From positions 3,348,001-3,412,000 of the forward strand of contig NZ_JALJWH010000001.1 of the NCBI RefSeq assembly GCF_024168825.1: a DNA stretch of 64,000 nucleotides, read 5' to 3'. This DNA is from Paenarthrobacter sp. A20. Lineage in GTDB: Bacteria; Actinomycetota; Actinomycetes; Actinomycetales; Micrococcaceae. Positions 18,317-30,387 of this stretch are shown here, piece after piece. The position numbers and the translations under genes are program-made. The notes beneath the pieces were generated by a model that saw only the letters and a program-made list of their open reading frames with translations, did not search any database and had not been told where the DNA came from. Each line of letters opens with the position of its first letter. The stretch's first letter is position 1.

Positions 18317-19891
18317 TCATTCGGGACTCCCGAAGCCGCCGCCGCCACCCGTCAGGATCTTCAGCTCATCGCCGGCAGAGAGCTGCAGCCCGTTGACCTT
18401 GAGCAAGTCCGATCGGCGGACGCTGCCGGAGATTTCCACGCGCGGCGGTTCGCCGGGGGAGCCGCCGTTCAGTCCCCAGGCGGGGGTGAGGGACCGGTCG
18501 AGCCAAAGGAATAGCTGCGTTGGTTCATCGAAGCGGTAGCTTCTGATGATGCCGTTGCCTCCGCGGTGCATGCCAGCACCGCCGGAGTCGTGCCTGATGG
18601 CGTATTGGGTGACCGTGATCGGGTATCGGGATTCCAACGCTTCTATGGGAGTGTTCCGGAAACTGCCGTTGAGGACGTTGATGAGACCATCGGCTCCGTC
18701 TGACCGGCTGGAGGCACCCCAACCGCCGGCGTGGGCCTCGACGCAGAGGTAGTCCGCACCGCGCAAGTCCTTGCCGGCAAAGTAGGTAATCATCGAATCA
18801 CCAAACTGGGCCGCAGTGACACGTCCGGGCAGGACTTCGGCGAAGGCGCTGATAAAAAGATCCACCAGAAGTCCCAAGGTGGTGTAATACCAACCGCAAG
18901 CCGCCGGTTCCTCTGCATGGTGAACCGATCCCGGGCGTGTCAGCACTTCAACGTTACGGAAGCAGCCGCCGTCGAACGAGCGCTCCGGGGCGAACAGCAG
19001 CTTGTAGGCAACACGGATGGCGGCAACAGCTTGGGCGCGGCCGCAATTGATGGGCCCCGTAGTTGAATCAGGGCTCTCCGTTAAGTCGACGGTGAGTGTG
19101 TCGCCGGAGACAGTGATCTTGATCGGGATCCGGACGGGCTTGTCGAGGATGATGCCGTCGTTGTCCATGCAGCCGCTTCCGGTGTAGACGCCGTCGGGTA
19201 TGTTGCTGACAGTGTCCCTGTCTGACTCTTCGCTCTGGCGGAAGATTTCGTCACGGGATGCCTCGATGACGCCGATGCTGAAGCGCCTGACGATCTCCAG
19301 CATTCGTCGCTGGCCGATCCGGCACGAGGAGATCATGGCGTTGATATCGCCAACGATCAACTCTCCACTGCGGCTGTTGCGGCGGATGATGTCGATGATG
19401 TCCTGGTTTGGTCCTTGTGCCGTGCAAATTTTTACTGGCCCAAGCAGGAGACCTTCCTGATACACCTCGGTGGTCTCGGTTCCTCCGCCGGGATCTTTAC
19501 CGCCGACGTCGGTCACATCGCCGCGGACGGCGACGTAACCGATGATCTCGCCCCCGGAATGTACGGGCGCGAAAAGGGTCACGTCGTTGACATGCGTGCC
19601 TTGGATGTAGGGGTCGTTCAGGATGACAACATCGCCTTCGTCGAGCCAACCGGTCCCGCCCCGGCGACGCAGTGTCTCTTTGATCGCTTCATCCAGGTTT
19701 CCCAGGAACAGGGGCAGGCCGCTGGACTGGCCCAGGACGTCTGCGTTGCGGTCAAGGATGGCGACGGCGGCGTCCTCGTTTTCGTAGAGAAGCGGCTGGA
19801 AGGCCGAGCGCACCAGAGTTGCATGCATGTCTTCTGCTGCTGAAAGGAAAAGGTTTCGGACGATCTCTGTGGTCACTACGTCGGTGTTCAT
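18317..19891 (-). CDS. hyuB: Hydantoinase/oxoprolinase subunit B
   Basis: A 524-residue HyuB-type protein, the catalytic partner of HyuA in ATP-dependent opening of cyclic imides (N-methylhydantoin, carbamoylation or 5-oxoproline type reactions). Family patterns are clear: LVRSAFQPLLYENEDAA near the start, GDVVILNDPYIQGTHVNDVTLF, an HGGWGASSRSDGADG loop equivalent (AGGWGASSRSDG) and the C-terminal GGGGGFG. Its ATG overlaps the hyuA stop as ATGA, so the two subunits are made together. Cytoplasmic complex. Which ring it opens is not decided by sequence; proC and an Xaa-Pro peptidase downstream make a pyrrolidone or prolyl imide attractive. Confidence 0.93.
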   Translation of the reverse strand: MNTDVVTTEIVRNLFLSAAEDMHATLVRSAFQPLLYENEDAAVAILDRNADVLGQSSGLPLFLGNLDEAIKETLRRRGGTGWLDEGDVVILNDPYIQGTHVNDVTLFAPVHSGGEIIGYVAVRGDVTDVGGKDPGGGTETTEVYQEGLLLGPVKICTAQGPNQDIIDIIRRNSRSGELIVGDINAMISSCRIGQRRMLEIVRRFSIGVIEASRDEIFRQSEESDRDTVSNIPDGVYTGSGCMDNDGIILDKPVRIPIKITVSGDTLTVDLTESPDSTTGPINCGRAQAVAAIRVAYKLLFAPERSFDGGCFRNVEVLTRPGSVHHAEEPAACGWYYTTLGLLVDLFISAFAEVLPGRVTAAQFGDSMITYFAGKDLRGADYLCVEAHAGGWGASSRSDGADGLINVLNGSFRNTPIEALESRYPITVTQYAIRHDSGGAGMHRGGNGIIRSYRFDEPTQLFLWLDRSLTPAWGLNGGSPGEPPRVEISGSVRRSDLLKVNGLQLSAGDELKILTGGGGGFGSPE

Positions 19892-21897
19892 CGGCCGACC
19901 TTTCTAAGAATCATGGTGTCAAATTCGCCGCGCGTGGCCTGCCACGACGGGGGGACCAGAGTGGTGGAACCGTCTTCCTGGATGATCGCGGGCCCGTCGA
20001 CCGTTGCGACACCGAGCGCGCTCCTGTGCACAACCCGTGCGTCATGGGTGACACCGTCAATCCGCACTTTCCGGGCTGATTCTTCCGGGACATCGGAGCC
20101 GAGGCCTGATGATTCTGCTGGAGCCGAGCTGACGCGGCCAACAGCAGCGAGCCTCACATTGACAAATTCGACGGGTGATTCGGGCATGCTGTGCCCGTAA
20201 CGGCGCCGGTAGGCGTCGTGGAAGAGGCCAAGCGCATCCTCCTCGTCGGCAATGGCGACGGAGATTGCGTGCTCCTGACCGACATATCGCATGTCCGCCG
20301 AGAATTCGAACGTCTTGTCCTCGTCGGGGACGCGCTCGGTGTCCAGGAGTATCGATCCGCGGGCTTCAAGTTGCTGGCGTATCTCTCGGAAAGTCCTCAG
20401 CGCCTCCGGGGCGTCGGCCAGGCCGGAGAGTGGTGCGGAGACGTCGTGCCGGATGTCTGCGTGCAGCATCCCCCAAGCCGAAAGCACACCGGTAGCGAAG
20501 GGGACAATCACCTCCCGGATTCCGAGTTCGTCCGCGAGGGCGGCTCCATGGAGGGGGCCCGCACCGCCAAAGGCCACGAGCGCGAAATCCCGGGCGTCGA
20601 TGCCCCGCCGCATGGTGAGCGTGCGGATCGCGTTGGCCATCATGCCGTTCGCCACGGCCACGATGCCTTCAGCGGCGGTCTCCGGCTCAATGTCCAACGC
20701 TTTGCCCAGCCGGCCGACAGCCATCTGCGCCGCGTCAAGGCTCAGCTTCATCCTGCCGCCCAGGAACCAGCCAGGATCAATCCGCCCCAGTACCACCTGG
20801 GCGTCGGTGACTGTGGGCTCAGTACCCCCCTGTCCGTAGCATGCCGGGCCGGGGTCAGAGCCGGCACTCTTGGGACCCACTCGAAGACCTCCGGCTTCCG
20901 CGCGGGCAATGGAACCGCCCCCGGCACCGATGGTGTGCAGTTCAACTACCGGCATCCGCATGACTTGGTCGGCGATTTCACCTTCCGTAGCCAGCGTCAT
21001 CCTGCTGTCGATCACCAAACTCACATCCGATGACGTTCCACCCATATCGATGGCGATCAGGTTCGGCCGGCCGAGGGAGCGGGAGAGAGTCTCAGCGGCA
21101 ACGACTCCTCCAGCAGGTCCGCTGAGGATCGTCTGGATCGGTTGGCGCGCGACCAGTGTCGCCGAGCATATCCCTCCGCTGGACCTCATGACCTGCAGCG
21201 GAGCACTGCACCGCCGTTTGTCCAGTTCCACCGAAAGTGCTGCGAGGTAGCGGTCAACGGTGCGCGCCACGTAGCCGGTGGCGAGCGTGGTGGAGGTCCG
21301 CTCGAACTCTCCTTGTTCCGGTGCGACTTCGTGGGAGAGAACGACGGAGGCCCCAGGCACGAGGGCGGTGAGGCGTTCGCGCAGGGTGATCTCATTGACA
21401 GGATTCCGGTGGGAGTGGAGGAAGGAGGCCGCAACGCTCGTAATGCCCTCCGCCAGCAGCCAGTCGGCAACCCGTCGGACGTCGTCGTCCTGGAGTGGCC
21501 GTTCAACGGATCCGTCAAAGCGGACCCTTTCATCGACAGACATGATGTCATGCTCGGCGACGAGTGGCTTGGGCCGTTCAGGCGTCAGGCTCCAGATCTC
21601 TTTGTTCCCGCCGCGGCCCAGGATCGGAACATCTTCAAACCCGGCGGTGGTGATCAGCGCGACCCGCTCACCAGTGCGGGAAAGGAGGGCGTTCAGGCCG
21701 GCAGTTGTCCCGTGAACAAGGAAGTCTATGTCCTCTGCAATGCCGAGCTCGTCCAGGCCCCGGAGCATTCCGATGCTGGGATTGTCCGGCGTGCTGAGGA
21801 CTTTATGGAGGAGCGTGCTGCCGTCGCGCTTGTTTTGCACGACGATGTCGGTGAAGGTTCCACCGATGTCCACTCCTACCCGTAGGTCTTTCTTCAT
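19888..21897 (-). CDS. hyuA: Hydantoinase/oxoprolinase subunit A
   Basis: A 669-residue HyuA protein, the ATP-using subunit. The N-terminal Hydant_A_N domain opens with VGVDIGGTFTDIVV; the central ASKHA-like domain shows LSGPAGGVVAA, AIDMGGTSSDVSLV and HTIGAGGGSIA; then SAGSDPGPACYGQGG and GAGPLHGAALADELG, all standard for the family. AAAGGGATAAG precedes the ATG. It is followed by hyuB with a 4-base overlap and lies 55 bases after the small ABM monooxygenase gene, likely in the same transcript. Homologous pairs act on N-methylhydantoin, 5-oxoproline, acetone or acetophenone (carboxylases), so the substrate remains open. Confidence 0.94.
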   Translation of the reverse strand: MKKDLRVGVDIGGTFTDIVVQNKRDGSTLLHKVLSTPDNPSIGMLRGLDELGIAEDIDFLVHGTTAGLNALLSRTGERVALITTAGFEDVPILGRGGNKEIWSLTPERPKPLVAEHDIMSVDERVRFDGSVERPLQDDDVRRVADWLLAEGITSVAASFLHSHRNPVNEITLRERLTALVPGASVVLSHEVAPEQGEFERTSTTLATGYVARTVDRYLAALSVELDKRRCSAPLQVMRSSGGICSATLVARQPIQTILSGPAGGVVAAETLSRSLGRPNLIAIDMGGTSSDVSLVIDSRMTLATEGEIADQVMRMPVVELHTIGAGGGSIARAEAGGLRVGPKSAGSDPGPACYGQGGTEPTVTDAQVVLGRIDPGWFLGGRMKLSLDAAQMAVGRLGKALDIEPETAAEGIVAVANGMMANAIRTLTMRRGIDARDFALVAFGGAGPLHGAALADELGIREVIVPFATGVLSAWGMLHADIRHDVSAPLSGLADAPEALRTFREIRQQLEARGSILLDTERVPDEDKTFEFSADMRYVGQEHAISVAIADEEDALGLFHDAYRRRYGHSMPESPVEFVNVRLAAVGRVSSAPAESSGLGSDVPEESARKVRIDGVTHDARVVHRSALGVATVDGPAIIQEDGSTTLVPPSWQATRGEFDTMILRKVGR

Positions 21898-21952
21898 TAC
21901 TTATCCCTTTATGGTGTGAATTTGATGTGGATTTACTGAGTCAGCCGACGGC

Positions 21953-22291
21953 TCAATTGGTAATTGAACAAGGATGCGCGGCCTTGAAGTCGTGGATGAC
22001 AGAGACTTCGGCGTCGCCCAAGGCGCCCTCCGTGTTGTCGAGCAGAGCAATGAGCTCCTTGGCAGCGGAGTCCCGCTCCGGGTTTTCCACCCAGGACTGG
22101 TAGGCCGTCCCGGATTCCCAAAGTGCACTGACGACGACGCAATCCTGGAAGTGAAGCGGTACACGTATCTCCGCTGCCAAGCACCCCGGCTGCGCGAGGG
22201 ACCTTGCGAGGATGCCACGGTCCGCATAAAAGTCCAGAACATCTTGAACGAGGCCAGGACGGGTTTTCAGGTGCAATTGAGTCCTGATCAT
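21953..22291 (-). CDS. Antibiotic biosynthesis monooxygenase (ABM) domain protein
   Basis: A 112-residue single-domain alpha/beta protein of the dimeric alpha-beta barrel class. Pattern: short strand (MIRTQLHLKTRPG), a helix (LVQDVLDFYADRG), then a strand pair (AAEIRVPLHF, DCVVVSALWES) and the helix after YQSWVENPER, which is where ABM proteins place W and N. Members oxidise quinols or aromatic ketones without cofactor, or detoxify reactive intermediates. The ATG at 22289-22291 follows GGAAGGAAATCC; upstream in-frame codons do not look like part of the protein. First gene of the hyu operon. Confidence 0.8.
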   Translation of the reverse strand: MIRTQLHLKTRPGLVQDVLDFYADRGILARSLAQPGCLAAEIRVPLHFQDCVVVSALWESGTAYQSWVENPERDSAAKELIALLDNTEGALGDAEVSVIHDFKAAHPCSITN

Positions 22292-22809
22292 TGGATTTCC
22301 TTCCGGTCGAACGGGTTTCTGCGGGGCATTCCTGAATCTGGAATCCCACACCATGAAAAGCGCTGACCAATGCAGCAGTGCGACTTCTTTGTCAGTTGGG
22401 TAGTCCAGCGAAGGACCCGCACCCTTCCTCCTCAACAACCAGCCATTTCTTCCCGATTGGAAGGGGGATTGGTTGGTCGAATGTTGTGGCGGGGGTAACA
22501 CTTCGCTTGTCTGAGCGTCCCACTTCCACCAATACCTGTCAAGTGATAGGTAGTGTATTTTTGAAGAAGCAGGCACCTTCACGAAGGGAGGCTGCGGTGA
22601 TGTCCAGGGTTCCTGCGGTGTGCCGTGCGGCCGGCGAAGGAGAGAGGAGCGTGGTCGGGATTGCCGATTCGGGAAATGACGGAAAGTGGCTACGAACACC
22701 CGGAGGGGTGCAGAACCCACGTCGCCAAACTTCTGAAGTTTTTGTGCCCGGGACAGCGGCGGGCTCACTATTCCGGGTGCTCCGAGGTCCCGCGTGAAAG
22801 GATGGATTC
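22292..22809. promoter_or_regulatory. Divergent hyu-operon / TetR intergenic region
   Basis: 518 bases without a recognised gene. It holds a 20-base near-perfect inverted repeat (22533-22552, listed separately). A short frame at 22597-22797 (66 codons, GTG with GAAGGGAGG upstream) has a decent ribosome-binding site but its protein resembles nothing; it could be a leader or chance. On the minus strand TTGACA occurs inside the repeat, which would place a -35 box under the repressor, but I found no matching -10. AAAGGATGGATTC precedes the TetR start. Confidence 0.45.
22533..22552. promoter_or_regulatory. Candidate TetR operator
   Basis: TACCTGTCAAGTGATAGGTA is an inverted repeat with nine-base arms and a single mismatch pair (G22538 against T22547) around AG. 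It lies in the interval between the TetR gene and the oppositely oriented hyu operon, where TetR repressors normally bind. On the minus strand it includes TTGACA, so binding would block a -35 element of the hyu operon. No experimental support. Confidence 0.6.
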
Positions 22810-23496
22810 ATGTCAACCGAAACAAGGCCAGTACGCACCGGTCGTCCACGCAGCATCCCGGACTCCGACACTGAGCACTCGCCCCGGGAACAGATCCTCG
22901 ACGCCGCTGCGGCGCTCTTCGTCGAGAACGGATTCACGGCCACACCGACTCGCACGATCGCCGAGCGGGTTGGCATTCGCCAGGCATCCCTCTACTACCA
23001 CTTCGCGAACAAAGAAGAAATGCTCGACGAGCTGCTCACCGCGTCCGTTCGGCCCGGCTTGGAAGCTGTGCGCACCCTTGAAGCACTCGTGCCCGCTTCC
23101 GCCAGCGCCGCCGGCGCCCTCCACGCTGCCCTCATCCTGGATACAACTACCCTGATCAAAGCCGCGCACAATTTCGCCATTCTCTGGTTGTTGCCGGAGG
23201 TGCAGGGTGAGCGCTACAACAGCTTTCGCCTTGAGCGGCAAGAGTTGCTCAATGTCTACGGACGGCTAGGGGCCGCCGCTGCTACCGAGGCCGTAGCAGC
23301 TTCGGTCTCGGAGGAACAATTGGGCGCCATCATCATCCATCTGACGGAACTGATCAGCCATTTGCGCAGGAGCGGGGAACCGGACCCCGCCTACTTGGAA
23401 GTGATTGCCGCAACCGCTCTACGCGCGTGTGGACTGGACACCGACGCTATCGAAGCCGCGACCGCCGAATCCCAGGGACTCCGCAACAAAGATTAG
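22810..23496 (+). CDS. TetR-family transcriptional regulator
   Basis: A 228-residue repressor. The HTH is textbook: REQILDAAAALFVENGFTA, then TRTIAERVGIRQASLYYHFANKEE broken here as TRTIAERVG and QASLYYHFANKEEML. The C-terminal helical ligand domain is generic. An AAAGGATGG site precedes the ATG. It diverges from the hyu operon across 518 bases holding a matching palindrome, so it probably represses that operon and perhaps itself, released by the pathway substrate or an intermediate. Confidence 0.92.
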   Translation: MSTETRPVRTGRPRSIPDSDTEHSPREQILDAAAALFVENGFTATPTRTIAERVGIRQASLYYHFANKEEMLDELLTASVRPGLEAVRTLEALVPASASAAGALHAALILDTTTLIKAAHNFAILWLLPEVQGERYNSFRLERQELLNVYGRLGAAAATEAVAASVSEEQLGAIIIHLTELISHLRRSGEPDPAYLEVIAATALRACGLDTDAIEAATAESQGLRNKD

Positions 23497-23614
23497 GAAT
23501 CGGCCGGAAAAGTATCCGGACGGCAATTTTCCACTTGCCAAATCTACCCGTCGGTAAGGCATGTTCTGTCGGGCCGTTCGTAAGTTCAGCTGATTTCGTG
23601 GTCCAGTCCCCGTC

Positions 23615-24751
23615 TCAGGTTTGGGGTTCGACTACGATGTCGAGATCTTTGTTCAGGATCCGGGCGAGATGCTTGATCTCGTCTTCCAGTAGCTGGAGTG
23701 GCAGCTGGGAGCTTGGTACGAAGGGTTTGACGACGACAGTCTGGGCGCGCACCCGCCACGTAGCTACGGCACTGCCCCTTGAGATGACCAGTGGGTAGCC
23801 ATTTGACGCCAGGGCCCTTTGGGCGGTGGGGATGAGGCGATGGTCGGCAGTGCCGGGTCCGAAGAACCAAGGGTCGAATGCTGGCAGGAGGCGAAGGATT
23901 TCGGGCGAGCGAGCGGATGCGATGGAGGCCACGTCTTCTGTTAGGGCCAGTGAGGGCACCCCATCAACATCGATCGTTGTGATCTCGGAACCGAGATCCC
24001 CGATCCACGCCAGGAGCCTGCGTCCGGGGACACCGAGCCCTTGGGCCAGCCAGTAAGCGAGATTATCGACGGTGGCTGGCGCGTAGGAGTGCAGGTAGGT
24101 GCGAATGGACCTTCTGCCGGCTTCATCGACGGCGGCGTCGGCGGGCTCATCCTGCAAGGGGCCGGCCAACTGGAATGTCGCTTCGGTGCCGCGGGTCGGG
24201 CCGAAGCAAATGTCACCCCACCAATGCAGCGGTTTGTACAGGCTGTCAGCGCCCGCACCCAACGCCGCCTGCGCTAGATCCCGGAAGCCGGGAATCCTGT
24301 CGAGTCTTTCGCTGATCTGCGAGCGGGTCAATGGCCCATCTCCGAGGATTCCGCGCATTGCCTCGCGTAACGGCTGCCAATCGCTGATCGCAAAGCCGCC
24401 TTGTTCCTGCCACCGGTTCGTTTCCCATATCCGGGTCGCGGTACGCGTCATCAGCAGATCAGCTGCGATGGAAGGGGTAAAGATGAAAGAGCCGCCGCGA
24501 AACGCGTAGCTTCTCACCACGCTCCCGGACTCCAGCGCCTGGCTCAAGGCATCGCGCTTCGGGTCAAGAACCCGTAAAGCGACTGCCAGGTCCGCCGCAT
24601 CCGAAGGCCAAGCCCGCGTAGCGACCATACGGTCGACCGCATCAGCTACCGAGGTGACAGCTGCGCCAGCCAGTGCGTGCCTTTCGAGCCTCCACTGGAG
24701 TGCATCCACGAAACGAATTGTGCTGCTGGTGTGAGCGATAGTCGGTTGCAT
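23615..24751 (-). CDS. Winged-helix DNA-binding domain protein (HTH_42, AlkZ-like)
   Basis: A 378-residue protein with the HTH_42 family pattern: RFVDALQWRLERHAL, a central ALRVLDPKRDALSQAL, RSYAFRGGSFIFTP, a region LREAMRGILGDGPLTRSQI (tandem winged helix) and the C-terminal LPAFDPWFFGPGTADHR followed by VISRGSAVATWRV. AlkZ relatives are DNA glycosylases that unhook interstrand crosslinks and often use a QXQ or QXD motif; I do not see an unambiguous one, so the enzymatic role is open. The ATG at 24749-24751 is preceded by AGAGGAG. Monocistronic. Confidence 0.8.
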   Translation of the reverse strand: MQPTIAHTSSTIRFVDALQWRLERHALAGAAVTSVADAVDRMVATRAWPSDAADLAVALRVLDPKRDALSQALESGSVVRSYAFRGGSFIFTPSIAADLLMTRTATRIWETNRWQEQGGFAISDWQPLREAMRGILGDGPLTRSQISERLDRIPGFRDLAQAALGAGADSLYKPLHWWGDICFGPTRGTEATFQLAGPLQDEPADAAVDEAGRRSIRTYLHSYAPATVDNLAYWLAQGLGVPGRRLLAWIGDLGSEITTIDVDGVPSLALTEDVASIASARSPEILRLLPAFDPWFFGPGTADHRLIPTAQRALASNGYPLVISRGSAVATWRVRAQTVVVKPFVPSSQLPLQLLEDEIKHLARILNKDLDIVVEPQT

Positions 24752-24989
24752 GCAGGTCAGCTCTCCTCTAGTGGGCAATACCCTACATCCAAGTGCAGTG
24801 GGGGCTGCAATGCCTGCCTGGCGCAGCCAAGATTCGGGTGGAAGATGGCGTTTCTGTCATGGAGCATGGTGGCCCTTCCGGGCCGCGGCGGCCGTGCTCG
24901 CAGCGGTGCGATGTGTCGACGGTTCCATGTGGGCGTTGTCGGCGCCAGGTTCTGCCCTTGGGTCTCGAACCGGCCGCGACACCGCCGGC

Positions 24990-25787
24990 TCACGGTAAGT
25001 AGCGGGTGGCGAGGTCCGACCCGATGTTCCCGCCGAGGATGCGGCGTTCCGTCTCTGCGAGCTGGTCTAGAAGGTCAACTTGCTCGAGGCCGGGCAGGCA
25101 AAGGGTTTCGCCCTTCGTGAAGCTCGACCATGCGGCAAGGGCGACGTTTTCCGGTGTCATGGCTTGGGGGCCCTGTGAGGCGCCGCCGTTCCACTCCGAC
25201 GACACCAGCCCGGGGCAGACAACGGTGGCCTGCACGCCGGTTCCGTCGAGTTCCGAGGCGAGAACCCGGGTGAATGCCACCATCCCGGCTTTTGCGCCAA
25301 CGTAGAGTGCGCGATGCGGCAGAGCCCTTCCTTGGTCCGCCGGAGCTGTGGGGATCCCCGCGCTGAAGGCGAGGTTCGAGGCAATCGCAATGATTCCGCC
25401 CTTGCCGCGTTCGAGCATGCCAGGCAGGGCAGCCCGGGCGAGCATGGGTGTCGCGTCGGAATTGAGCCTCCAGGCGCGGTCGAGGTCGGCTGGATCGATC
25501 TCCGCGAACGGGCCGTACGCGCTGACCCCGGCGTTGGAGACGATGACGTCGATGTCTCCGACGCCGGCACGCCGCGTTGCGTCAGTAAGACCGGTCCGCT
25601 CCGAAAGATCAAGCGAAAGGGTCTCGCTGTTCGCTCCGATCCCCTCAAACTCTTGTTTCAGGGCAGCAAGGCGGTTTTCGCGCCGAGCAACGAGTACCAA
25701 GTCATAGCCGGCATGCGCCAGCAATGCCGATACCGCTGCCCCGATGCCGCTGCTGGCCCCGGTGACAAGTGCGATGGGTCGACTCAT
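24990..25787 (-). CDS. Short-chain dehydrogenase/reductase
   Basis: A 265-residue classical SDR. Cofactor loop TGASSGIG with ARREN after the second strand (Arg suggests NADPH); VSNAGVS; catalytic Ser in IAIASNLAF and Tyr/Lys in YVGAKAG. Its start faces the MarR gene across 65 bases that contain an 18-base perfect palindrome, so repression by that MarR protein is likely. Substrate unknown; pairing with MarR suggests a toxic aldehyde, ketone or quinone. Confidence 0.9.
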   Translation of the reverse strand: MSRPIALVTGASSGIGAAVSALLAHAGYDLVLVARRENRLAALKQEFEGIGANSETLSLDLSERTGLTDATRRAGVGDIDVIVSNAGVSAYGPFAEIDPADLDRAWRLNSDATPMLARAALPGMLERGKGGIIAIASNLAFSAGIPTAPADQGRALPHRALYVGAKAGMVAFTRVLASELDGTGVQATVVCPGLVSSEWNGGASQGPQAMTPENVALAAWSSFTKGETLCLPGLEQVDLLDQLAETERRILGGNIGSDLATRYLP

Positions 25788-25809
25788 GGGGTTCTCCTAT
25801 TATTGATGA

Positions 25810-25827
25810 CTATCAAACGTTTGATAG
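25810..25827. promoter_or_regulatory. Candidate MarR operator
   Basis: CTATCAAACGTTTGATAG is an 18-base perfect palindrome. It lies midway between the divergent SDR and MarR genes, the standard place for a MarR operator. Arm content (ATCAAAC/GTTTGAT) fits MarR sites, which are usually AT-rich 16-20-base dyads. It would control both genes. Confidence 0.75.
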
Positions 25828-25852
25828 GTGTAAAGTAATGTATGCTAGCACG

Positions 25853-26305
25853 ATGACAACAACCCTGCCTACCACCGAGCCAGACCCCCGGGATCGGGTC
25901 ATCTGGGCACTCCGACGCGCCGAATTGGCAGTGCAGAATCTGAAGGATCGAGAACTGCGGGCCTTGGGGATGGCGGCTGCTCATTACACACTGCTCGTCT
26001 CTGTGCACGCGGAACCTGGGCTGGCCGGCGCGACCCTTGCCCGACGCCTGAATGTGACACCCCAGGCCATCGCTTCCCTGGTCACCCGCCTGGAGGGACG
26101 CGGGCTGATCGAGCGCCGCACGCACCCCCGGCACCCCCAAGTGCAGGAGCTTCACCTCACCACGGCAGGACAGGGAGCGCTGGAGCAAGCAGACCAGGTC
26201 ATCGCGGTCATTGAACAGCGGGTAGTCGATAGTCTGGGCGCGGCTGGCAGCGACCAGCTGCGCTCAGCGCTTGATCGGCTGACCGCCTCGATTCGCCCGG
26301 AATGA
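25853..26305 (+). CDS. MarR-family transcriptional regulator
   Basis: A 150-residue winged-helix repressor. Helix LGMAAAHYTLLVSVHAEPGLAGATLARRLNVTP, here split by me as AAHYTLLVSVHAEPG and GATLARRLNVT, is followed by the recognition helix QAIASLVTRLEGRGLI and the wing RRTHPRHPQVQELHLT. The ATG at 25853 is 26 bases from the end of the palindrome. An earlier in-frame start at 25769 would run through the operator and the neighbouring start, so I rejected it. Likely represses itself and the SDR gene. Confidence 0.92.
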   Translation: MTTTLPTTEPDPRDRVIWALRRAELAVQNLKDRELRALGMAAAHYTLLVSVHAEPGLAGATLARRLNVTPQAIASLVTRLEGRGLIERRTHPRHPQVQELHLTTAGQGALEQADQVIAVIEQRVVDSLGAAGSDQLRSALDRLTASIRPE

Positions 26306-26454
26306 AAGCGAAGTGGCCGCCGCCGGCGGCAGTTGCTACATGTTCTGGTGCTTTCCAGTGGCGAGATCCAGGACCCGAGCACGACCTGAGTAAGGCTTGA
26401 CGTGACGGGCAACATACTGCTTTGATTGCTTCAGCGATTTTTTCGCTGAGATTT

Positions 26455-26488
26455 GAGCATGTAACTCGTTTCGAGCGAGGCAAGACTC
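26455..26488 (+). promoter_or_regulatory. LicT/BglG-type ribonucleic antiterminator (RAT) site
   Basis: In the leader of the beta-glucoside operon the RNA can fold into a short imperfect hairpin whose sides read ATGTAACTCG and CGAGGCAAGAC, closed by GAG/CTC. This matches the RAT layout (TGTTACTGC...GCAGGCAAGACC in bglS of Bacillus), including the conserved GGCAAGAC. Its 3' edge shares bases 26482-26488 with the 5' arm of the terminator that follows, so the two folds exclude each other. The LicT-type protein encoded last in the operon is the evident ligand. A further hairpin, TCAGCGA/TCGCTGA, sits just upstream at 26431-26449. A weak promoter candidate is TTGACG (26397) with TTTGAT 18 bases on. 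Confidence 0.78.
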
Positions 26489-26531
26489 AAGCTCTGACAC
26501 TTATCCCGTGTCACGGCTTGGGTCTTTTTTT
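26482..26531 (+). terminator. Intrinsic terminator in bgl operon leader
   Basis: AAGACTCAAGC (26482-26492) pairs with GCTTGGGTCTT (26516-26526) with one G-U pair; inside is a second stem GACAC/GTGTC. Seven T follow (26525-26531). It lies 65 bases before the HPr start, so transcription stops there unless the overlapping RAT fold is stabilised by the antiterminator. Confidence 0.85.
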
Positions 26532-26596
26532 GTGCCCTCGTCCTACCGCCCGCTGAGCCACAGCAGACAATCAACGCACCAGAGAAGGATGAACAA

Positions 26597-26875
26597 ATGC
26601 CTGAGCGCATCGCCACCATCGCAAGCCGAGTGGGACTTCACGCCCGTCCCGCCGCACTTTTTGCAGAAGCAGCCAGCGAAGAGAATCTCGAAGTGACCAT
26701 CGCACGGGATGAAGATTCCGTGGATGACGCGATGGACGCCTCAAGCATCCTGTCGTTGATGAGCCTCGGCGCCAAGCACGGAGACCGGGTCGTCCTCCGG
26801 GCGGAAGGTCCCGACGCCGAGACGGTCCTCGAAAGACTCGCTGCGGTCCTCGAAGCCGACCACGACGTCGCCTAA
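26597..26875 (+). CDS. ptsH: Phosphocarrier protein HPr
   Basis: The general PTS phosphocarrier: takes phosphate from enzyme I at His15 and gives it to enzyme IIA domains. GLHARPA holds His15 and Arg17; the second helix is SSILSLMSLGAKHGD, where Gram-positive HPr would carry the regulatory Ser46. 92 residues, slightly longer than usual. Being the first gene after the antitermination site, this HPr copy is made only when beta-glucosides are present, which is uncommon for a general component. AGAAGGATGAACAA precedes the ATG. Confidence 0.93.
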   Translation: MPERIATIASRVGLHARPAALFAEAASEENLEVTIARDEDSVDDAMDASSILSLMSLGAKHGDRVVLRAEGPDAETVLERLAAVLEADHDVA

Positions 26876-26961
26876 ACCCCCTTTGCACGGAAGATCCCCA
26901 AGCCACCCCCAACGAGCGAACCACGCCGTCCGCATCCATGGGTTCCGAGAAAGACCACAGC

Positions 26962-30374
<3,413 letters not shown>

Positions 30375-30387
30375 GTCCATTATTCGA

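Noticed and set aside
22597..22797. Short 66-codon frame before TetR
   Set aside because: It has a fair ribosome-binding site, but the protein pattern resembles nothing, so I list it only inside the intergenic entry.
26316..26330. GCCGCC-GCC-GGCGGC after MarR as terminator
   Set aside because: Very short stem, no T run, common in GC-rich DNA.
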